Assembly: GCA_026214975.1 (NCBI GenBank)
Contig: CM047806.1
Coordinates: 81,763,599 to 81,827,598 of the forward strand
Length of the DNA stretch: 64,000 nt
Direction: 5' to 3'
Source of the DNA: Gentiana macrophylla
Lineage: Eukaryota; Streptophyta; Magnoliopsida; Gentianales; Gentianaceae
In this document: positions 57,703-64,000 of the stretch, piece after piece
How positions within the stretch are numbered: position 1 is the stretch's first letter
How the letters are laid out: every line of letters begins with the position of its first letter
Notes under the pieces: model-generated
What the model saw: only the letters and a program-made list of their open reading frames with translations
The model's database searches: none
Told to the model about the DNA's origin: nothing
Translations under genes and position numbers: made by a program

Positions 57703-57769
57703 TGATGTCGGGTCAAGTAATAAAAATACTCGATACCTAAATAACACACTAGCAAGAGAACTAGGTTCA
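57703..57769 (-). repeat. 67-bp remnant of the 5' LTR
   Basis: Identical over all 67 bases to the start of the LTR at 48875. It stops at 57769, and the next base belongs to a different Athila-like gag. Confidence 0.93.
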
Positions 57770-59011
57770 CCATGTCTACTAGCTCATCGAATTTCTTCTG
57801 GGAGACATAGGTGGGCTGTTGGTTTTGCGTTTGAGCCCAGTTGCCTTGGGGTCTTTGGTTATTGGATGCACCAGGTGGTGTATATAACTATTTCGCGGGT
57901 TTCCTGAAAAGTTGCGGTTTTGAGTTTGACTCGATTGACCAGAATTTTGATTGAAGCTTCTGAAAGGTTGATTCTGGTTCTCCATGGCCTGCACTTCCTC
58001 ATTCATGATATTCCCGGCCTGCATGCCCGAGTAATTCACATCCGCTGGCCCTTCTTGTTGCTTCATTTGCATGTTGGCTAGTTGTTTGTTCATTATTTCC
58101 ATTTGAGCAACTAGCGCTTTGTCTCCGAGTTACTTTCAAGTGACCTCCTTTTGCTTTCCACTAACATGGGTCTTCTTTTGAGTAGCCCACATGTTATTCT
58201 TAGCTATTGTTTCTACTACCCTGTAGGCAGCATCATCTCCTCCTCCTAAAAACGATCCATGAGCTATGGAATCTAAGTAATCTCTATTGGGTTGAGTAAC
58301 ACCCTGATAGAATAATTCTAGAAGTTCATGTCGAGTGTATCCATGGTTAGGGCACTTCCTCATTAACAAATTCAACCTCTCCAGGCCTTTCCACACTCTC
58401 TCCTTCTAATTGCTTGAAAGTGGCTATATCTCGTTTTACGGTCCATTATCATTCCAGGTGAAACGAATTTCAGAGCAAAGGCTCTTTTAACATGAGCCCA
58501 GTTATGAAGAGAGTGATGGGGTAAGGACTTAAACCATCGATTTGCTTCACCCCTCAAAGCAAACGGGAAAAGTTTCAATTTAACAACTTCCGTAGGAACG
58601 CCAGGGTAGTGACCTGCTTCACATATTTTCACAAAAGTAGACAAGAAGTCATGTGGGTCTTCTCGCAAAGGTGCCATGGAATGAGCTATTTTGGACCATC
58701 CCGACAACTCCATTCTTAAGATCAAAATGCGATCCTCCCATCTCTCTGGAGGCCGAATTGGTCTATGCCCTTCAAGAAGTCTTGATCAAGATATGGCGCA
58801 TAAGGGTCTTGATGCACAACACTGCGGCCGCTGGGAAATTTATTCTTCGTTGAACATTCTCGAGGTTGTTGTTGCATCTCTTTGGTTTATCCAGGCTTGT
58901 CTTTGTTGTTGGTTCTGCAAAATTTGCATCGAATTTGGTTTAATTGAGCGGGATCTTGGTTATTATTCCCTTGGTTCTCGGTTCGTCATCACTAGAACCG
59001 TGTTCGCTCAT
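57770..59011 (-). pseudogene. gag of a second Athila-like element
   Basis: From the ATG near 59011 (MSEHGSSDDEPRT) the N-terminus breaks frame quickly. Then 58725-58372 gives HDFLSTFVKICEAGHYPGVP and ALRGEANRWFKSLPHHSLHN, the core of the plant retrotransposon gag capsid. 58396-58136 gives ELLELFYQGVTQPNRDYLDS, and 58102-57779 a Gln- and Asn-rich tail (SFNQNSGQSSQTQNRNFSG). The gag is cut at 57770. It differs from the gag at 56159-57368, so it is another family. Confidence 0.88.
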
Positions 59012-59758
59012 CTTGTCGAACTTTGAAATAATCTTCTTCGACAATGTCTCGCTCAGGTTCGGGGTTAAAGATAAGATTTCCTTCTTACTCCTGGTTTGCA
59101 TAAACCAGAGAAGCAGAACAGGAAGAAATCAACCTTAGGGTTGATTAGAGGGTAATGTAGAGAAGATTAGAGGGTTTAGAGGGTTAGAAAGAGAGAAGAG
59201 ACTGAAAAGTGAAATTTTCGGTGATCGAATCAAGCTGGCGTTCGATGTAAGTGGACGCTAGTTCGAGAGAGGATTCGAGGAGTGAACGCTCGTTGAGTAA
59301 TCGAATCTGGCGTTCGAAGACAGATGAAGAGGTGACGGGCGTTCAATATGGGTGAACGCTGCTCGTTGAAGGTTTTATTATTTTATTATTTTTATTTTTT
59401 TATTATTTTTTATTTTCGAATTTAGAAAAAGATCTAGAAACAGAAACAAGAAAAGAAACCTACCTACGAAAAATTTAAAACCAGAAAAGGCACTAAGACG
59501 GTGAAAAAAACGTGTTGAAATCTTCTAGGGCTAAAATGGAAGGGAAAACAGCAGATTTTGACCTCGAAAACGGTGTTGAACGGCCTATGGCGGTTCACCA
59601 CGTCATCGGCGTCGGAACGAGCTTTCCGAATTGGGGTCCTGCGCGCCAAACGGACACTCGAGCCGAAAGTTATGGCCAAAATATCTTGCGCGGCGTGCAA
59701 TAGCGATCCTTTTGACACGTAAAAGCGCACTACGAAGAATCCGACAACCGTTACCGAC
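59012..59758 (-). other. leader of the second Athila-like element
   Basis: Non-coding sequence between primer site and gag start on the minus strand. It contains several GGCGTTCGA / GAACGCT words (59230-59360) and a T-rich run at 59370-59420. Confidence 0.6.
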
Positions 59759-59779
59759 TCCCCGGCAACGGCGCCAAAA
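59759..59779 (-). other. primer-binding site, Asp-tRNA type
   Basis: The minus strand reads TGGCGCCGTTGCCGGGGA just inside the LTR that begins at 59783. Confidence 0.9.
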
Positions 59780-59782
59780 ACA

Positions 59783-61200
59783 TGTTCGATAAAACTAGTT
59801 TTAAATTTATTTTATCGGAACACCCCAAGTATAAGGTTCGTAGTATAGGATGTTACCGAGTCGTCCTAAGGGAATCGAAAGTTTATCGGATTAAGGGCAG
59901 TTAATCTATCAAATATGTCACTAATTATTACCTAAAACTAGGGTTTAATCTAATTAAACTACAAAAAAAAACAATGAACAGTAAGTAAGATGATGAACAG
60001 TACGATGAACAGTAACTTGGAACAGAAAATTTGCAGAAAAATAACAATTAACATCTAGGGTTCCTAAAACAACTAAACGTAGCAATCAAATTGATACGAA
60101 CTATTCGATTTATCAAGTAATTAAAAGGAAACGGCAAGGCAACGGGAATCCACCAATAAACCAACCCAACCCCAACTAGATGGCAAGTTAAATATACGAT
60201 TTTTAGTAATGATCTATCGCGAATTCGATTAAATTCCTTTAAACAAATTCTAGGGTTTCGTTTTCTTTCTCAAGCAAAACTAAACGGCATGCAAAACAAG
60301 ATCATGAGATCGTCTCCAAAACTCTACTCAATTAATCACGATTAAATCTCTTGAATCACAATTAATTGCATCAATTGAAAATATCAAAGCTTGAACAATA
60401 TTCTCATATAAATTCAATCAAAAAGATAGTTGCATCGATCTCTCGATTCAAATAAAACATAAACAATTATAACAATATCCAATTGATGAAAAATCATAAA
60501 TTTAACTCACTAAGATATAGCTAAAAATCCTCTAGTTGGTGTGGTTGTTGATTGGTTTCATCCGTTGTCCTACCGCAAGATGCTTAGCCTTCAATCATCT
60601 TCGAACTCCCAAGCAAGATTGAAAGAAAGAAACTCATATTTTTATTTGTATTTAGTGCGGCTGCTCTCTCTATTTTTCTGTGTAATGATGTGATGTCCCG
60701 TTTCTGCTCGAATGCTGCTGCTTATATAGGGGTTGTAACCGACTTAGGACGGATCTAGAAGATAAATACGTGAAAATCCGCTGACCGACCGAATGACGTC
60801 ACTCGGTCGACCGAATGCAATGGCTCGGTCGACCGAGCCTACCCTTTTACGCGTTTTCACATCTTTGTTAGCCGTATACCGTGTCCCCACTTCACTCTTT
60901 CGATCCGATCCGATTTATCCTCTCTTCAATGCTCGATTTTCTTCTTTATTTTTAAATCACTTGATTGAATGAGATTAATCTTCTTCATTAATAATATCCC
61001 CTGCATATCTTTTAATTTTACGCAAAATTGTTGTTACACCAAGTCATCGAATAATAATAATAATAAAATGTGTAACAAAAATAACATTTAAACCCAATAT
61101 TTCCTCATAATTAAATTATAACCCTCAATAACCATTATAGGAATTTAACGGTTAAAACTCGCTTTTCTCATTTATTTCCCTTAAAAATAAGGTAAATTGT
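59783..61200 (-). repeat. 5' LTR of the second Athila-like element
   Basis: Starts TGTTCGATAAAAC next to the primer site. On the minus strand a CCTATATAAGCAGCAG promoter lies near 60720-60735. Palindromic CTCGGTCGACCGA words lie just upstream of it (60802-60838). The far end is not certain; about 61200 is a guess because no paired copy exists in the window. Confidence 0.75.
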
Positions 61201-61207
61201 TTAGGGA

Positions 61208-61542
61208 TTAAGCCTGAAAATATAGTAAAATATACCCTAAACAGTCACCAATATGAAAATGCGTCAAGTTGTTCTTGGGCAACAACCGACTCTGAATGAA
61301 CCTACACTGGACTTTCCAGTCCTCCGTCCAGGTAGTGGTGACTAACTCTTTCCGGTCTCCACCCGGTCTCAACGTCCAAGCCACATCCGGGCAAACTCTC
61401 AACCTCAACTCCTCCAAAGGATCTCGCCTCGTACTCTGTCTATGAACAATTTCCTCCTTATAATCCCGACCCTCAAAAGCCGCCAAGTTATACTTCTGAT
61501 TAATCACATCCGGCGTAAAAGGAACTTCCACCCCTCTAACCA
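61208..61542 (-). pseudogene. env-like / plant transposon protein fragment
   Basis: The frame reads RGVEVPFTPDVINQKYNLA, which parallels the VDFSIERINAHFGV segment of the ORF at 24384-25259. It ends with NLTHFHIGDCLGYILLYFQA and a stop. The upstream part is cut by the SIRE-like LTR that starts at 61543. The apparent start Met is the junction itself (CAT reading into TGTTAGG), not a real start. Confidence 0.7.
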
Positions 61543-62954
61543 TGTTAGGAACATTTTATTATGTTTTGATGATGGCCATACTAGCTGTTATAGCAAGCCT
61601 GAAATAAGTTAGAACTCTCTGTATAAGTCTTTACTTAGAGTCTGACATGTTGTATAAGCTAGGTCAGACAAGTATTGTACTAGTTGGTAGGACGGCAAAG
61701 CAAAAACAAATATTCGGCAAAGTGAAGCCAACAAAGCACCAGCAGAGAAGTAATGAAGACATTATGGTCTGACTTATAACCAAGGAAGTCTGTGATGACC
61801 TTGGATAAGTCTAAGTTATGTTTTTAAGTGATGAAACTCAATGTTCAAATATGGTGTACACTGGTCTCACCCAAATCAAAGATCAGTGAAGTACAAAGAC
61901 TCTCCTAATACTAGAACAAAGAAGGAAACAGTGAATCGGTGAGTAGACTCCGACCTTCGCAAAGTGAAAACAAAGCACAAGAAAGAACTAACGGCTAAGT
62001 CGGAAGGCTCACTCGACCGTTCGAAAGCGGTGAAGTAACACTTACGGATCGATTTGATATATATGTTGAAGATCTGTAAGATCATGCATTAAATGCAAAA
62101 TCAATAGAGGATCAATCAAGGACGGATTTTTTACGCTATACGTTTGAAGAAAGAATCCGATCATCGAAATCAAGGAGAATACAATTAAGTGGGGAATCAA
62201 GAATAAAATCAAGGATTATTCCTCATTAATATAGCCAACGGACGGAATTTCAAAACCAAAGTTACTCAAGGCTATAAATAGAAGGCATTGAGAGAAAAAC
62301 AAACAACGATTGAAAAAAAGGAGAAATCAAGCGAAACTCTGTCAATTTGAAAAGCCTCTCTCGAACTTACAAGGATACATCTAGTGATCAACTCAAATAT
62401 CGAACTACAAAGTCATACTCGTAGGCGAGATTGATCAAGCAAGTGTGTGAATCACATTCACATCAAATCAAGCAAATGAATCGAGAGGCAATCGAGAAGG
62501 AGTTGAATCTGTGATATTTGTTGAAGGATCTTGATCTTAAGGAGCGACAAAGGGAAATTTGAATCTTTGAAAGTTGCTTGCAGTCAAGGAGTGATAGTCT
62601 TGTAGATTGTGAAGCTTGGGAAGCCAAGGACAATCATACTATTGTATCGGTGAAAACAATAGTGAATTCCTCCAATCATCACGGGGAGAAGAGTGGATTA
62701 AGGGATTACACCACCTGAACCACTATAAGCCTTGTGTCAATTTAATTTCTCGCAATTTACTTTCAAACATTCATTTAATTTGCATACATCAAAATTTACA
62801 TCTGTGGATTGTCTAAACAGATTTGAAAACAATATAGTAAGAAGGGACTTATCCATTTGCCCAAAAGCTTTTAAAGAAAAGAAAAGTTTTGAAACTCCAC
62901 TATAGTCATTCACCCCCTCTCGACTATAGTTTTTCACCTTCTCTGGGACCAACA
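61543..62954 (+). repeat. 5' LTR of a SIRE-like Ty1/copia element
   Basis: 1,412 bp from TGTTAGGAACATT to GGGACCAACA, in plus orientation. It is followed directly by a primer site and gag, which fixes it as the 5' LTR. A GGCTATAAATAGAAGGC promoter word lies at 62271-62287. CATTCACCCCCTCTCG near the 3' end (62908) matches the form seen in the solo LTR at 31280-33105, although the sequences are otherwise diverged. Confidence 0.9.
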
Positions 62955-62971
62955 ATTGGTAGCAGAAAGCG
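62955..62971 (+). other. primer-binding site, Met-tRNA type
   Basis: ATTGGTAGCAGAAAGCG follows the LTR. It is close to the canonical TTGGTATCAGAGC with two changes. Confidence 0.8.
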
Positions 62972-63093
62972 GTGTTCCTAGTATCGAGAACTGTTCAGAT
63001 CTAATTTCTGGTAACAAGGAGATCACATATTTTCAAAGTAGTTTTCAAATCTGAGTTTTTCATACACTTACATTTGTATCTTCAATTTCACTG

Positions 63094-63264
63094 ATGGATT
63101 CCTCAACCTTCTTGTCAAAAGTACCTGTGTTTAATGTTAACAATTTTGATGAATATAAAATAAGAATGTTATCTCATCTTGCAGTAACTCATGAAGAGAT
63201 GTTGGATGTAATCAATGATGGACCTATCAAAATCACTACGGTGGTAAGCACAGGAGCAGATTGA
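63094..63264 (+). pseudogene. SIRE-like copia gag N-terminus, interrupted
   Basis: The ATG at 63094 opens MDSSTFLSKVPVFNV, then NFDEYKIRMLSHLAV and DVINDGPIKIT. FDEYKIRM and the INDGP block mark the copia gag of this lineage. The natural frame is broken at 63262, where a new LTR begins with TGATAACGG and supplies the stop codon. The rest of the copia element lies beyond the window, if it survives. Confidence 0.88.
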
Positions 63265-64000
63265 TAACGGAAAAATTCACCGTTATTTTTATAACTTTTC
63301 AACCCGTTTCTGATATCATTTCGAGTATTTTTATATCAGTTCGAGTCATTAATTCCTATGTTTCATCTAAATATGTTAGTAGTAGTTATTTTATAAAATA
63401 TCGTGTTTTTATGTGTTTTTACTAGTTTTTGTACCGGTTTAGTAACCGGAGTGTCGTGTCGGATTTACGTTTGGTATTTTGGTGGTTTATTGCAGAATTT
63501 TAGGTTAACCAAAATCCCGAGTAACGACACGTTTTGAGGCCTAAAAGAGGTGTTTTTAGGGATATAAGACTGTGCCACAAGCTTAAAAGGTCAAGTGGAT
63601 CAGTGGTTCGTAGTGTCACTAACGATTTATATCTTCGACGAACCAATGGCCCATTAAAACGGCATTTTCTGAAGAGGTGGCCTTAATGAAAGTTGTAGAT
63701 CTTTGATAGAGCTTTCCAACGTATTTTGAATCAAGTCAATCGGATTTCTACAACTCAAATGGTGGTCAAGTGGCTAATTGATTTGTATTAAGGAAAGTGT
63801 CGCAAACGACACGTAATGGGAATGGCCCATCAAAACGACGTTTTCTGAAGGAGTGTCCTTCATGAAAGTTGAAGAATTTTCCGAGAGCTTTCTAATGACG
63901 TTTGAATCATGATTTTTGGAGGTCTACAACTCGAGATATGAATTTTAGAAGTTTAATATATAATTATATATAATTATATTCCAGCGCATGTGCTTTGCAT
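63262..64000. mobile_element. start of another LTR element inserted in copia gag
   Basis: TGATAACGGAAAAATTCACC begins at 63262 inside a gag codon and runs off the window. The TGATAAC terminus suits an Athila/Tat-type LTR. It contains two diverged direct repeats of about 190 bp (63646-63829 and 63830-64000) built around AATGGCCCATTAAAACG and TGAAAGTTGTAGATCTTTGA. Orientation and end cannot be determined here. Confidence 0.75.

Larger units (their letters stand above)
48875..57769 (-). mobile_element. Athila-like Ty3/gypsy element, nearly complete, upstream LTR cut
   Basis: Order on the minus strand from the right: a 67-bp LTR piece (57703-57769), primer site, gag, protease, reverse transcriptase, RNase H, integrase, a non-coding 3' region, purine tract (AAGTGGGGGGTAGT at 50492-50505) and a complete 1,617-bp LTR (48875-50491). 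There is no env-like ORF between integrase and the 3' LTR. Pol frames are long, with few lesions. The upstream LTR ends abruptly at 57769, where gag of another element begins; no target duplication can be checked. Confidence 0.93.

Noticed and set aside
1..64000. CRISPR arrays, operons or bacterial-type genes
   Set aside because: No regularly spaced identical repeats with unique spacers; all supported genes have introns or belong to plant retroelements.

Overview
The window is nuclear DNA of a flowering plant, most likely a eudicot. Its genes are split by many short GT-AG introns, and most of the rest is LTR retrotransposons nested inside one another. I cannot name the species. Two host genes are well supported and lie tail to tail: an 11-exon coiled-coil protein of unknown function (+, 36123-41426, 276 aa) and a 14-exon sucrose-phosphate synthase (-, 42006-48098, about 1,048 aa). 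The synthase has one base missing in exon 12. Two further host genes are relics: a type I MADS-box gene (-, 695-1356), and parts of the bifunctional transthyretin-like S-allantoin synthase gene TTL (-, 4740-6150), which has lost exons.

Layout. 1-2740: the MADS relic and a degenerate minisatellite. 2790-4496: a solo LTR with a 5-bp target duplication. 4740-6150: the TTL relic. 6713-15540: an 8.8-kb chromodomain Ty3/gypsy element with both LTRs and a target duplication. 16200-30760: a decayed Ty1/copia element carrying a non-autonomous hAT element (16964-18282), a fold-back MITE (18739-19118) and a deleted Athila-like element (21855-29313). 31085-33504: a Ty3/gypsy integrase fragment split by a solo copia-type LTR. 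33505-35360: the 3' end of another Athila-like element. 36123-48098: the gene island, with a TRIM element in one intron. 48875-57769: an Athila-like element with nearly complete gag-pol, cut off in its upstream LTR. 57770-61200: the gag, leader and LTR of a second Athila-like element. 61208-64000: an env-like relic interrupted by a SIRE-like copia LTR and gag, itself interrupted by another LTR that leaves the window.

How the parts work together. Only the synthase has an assignable host role, the cytosolic UDP-glucose plus fructose-6-phosphate step of sucrose synthesis. The coiled-coil gene is its neighbour, but nothing in the sequence links them. The elements use two kinds of primer site: initiator-Met-type (chromodomain gypsy, TRIM, SIRE-like copia) and Asp-tRNA-type (Athila-like). 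Target duplications and interrupted reading frames give the order of several insertions.

Limits. The two LTRs of the 8.8-kb element differ mainly by 1-2 base indels, often next to CG. Uncorrected long-read errors may therefore explain some frameshifts here, including the one in the synthase. I found no tRNA or rRNA gene and no CRISPR array. I found no clear new biological system; the best leads are the uncharacterised coiled-coil gene and the family-specific palindromic words in several LTRs.
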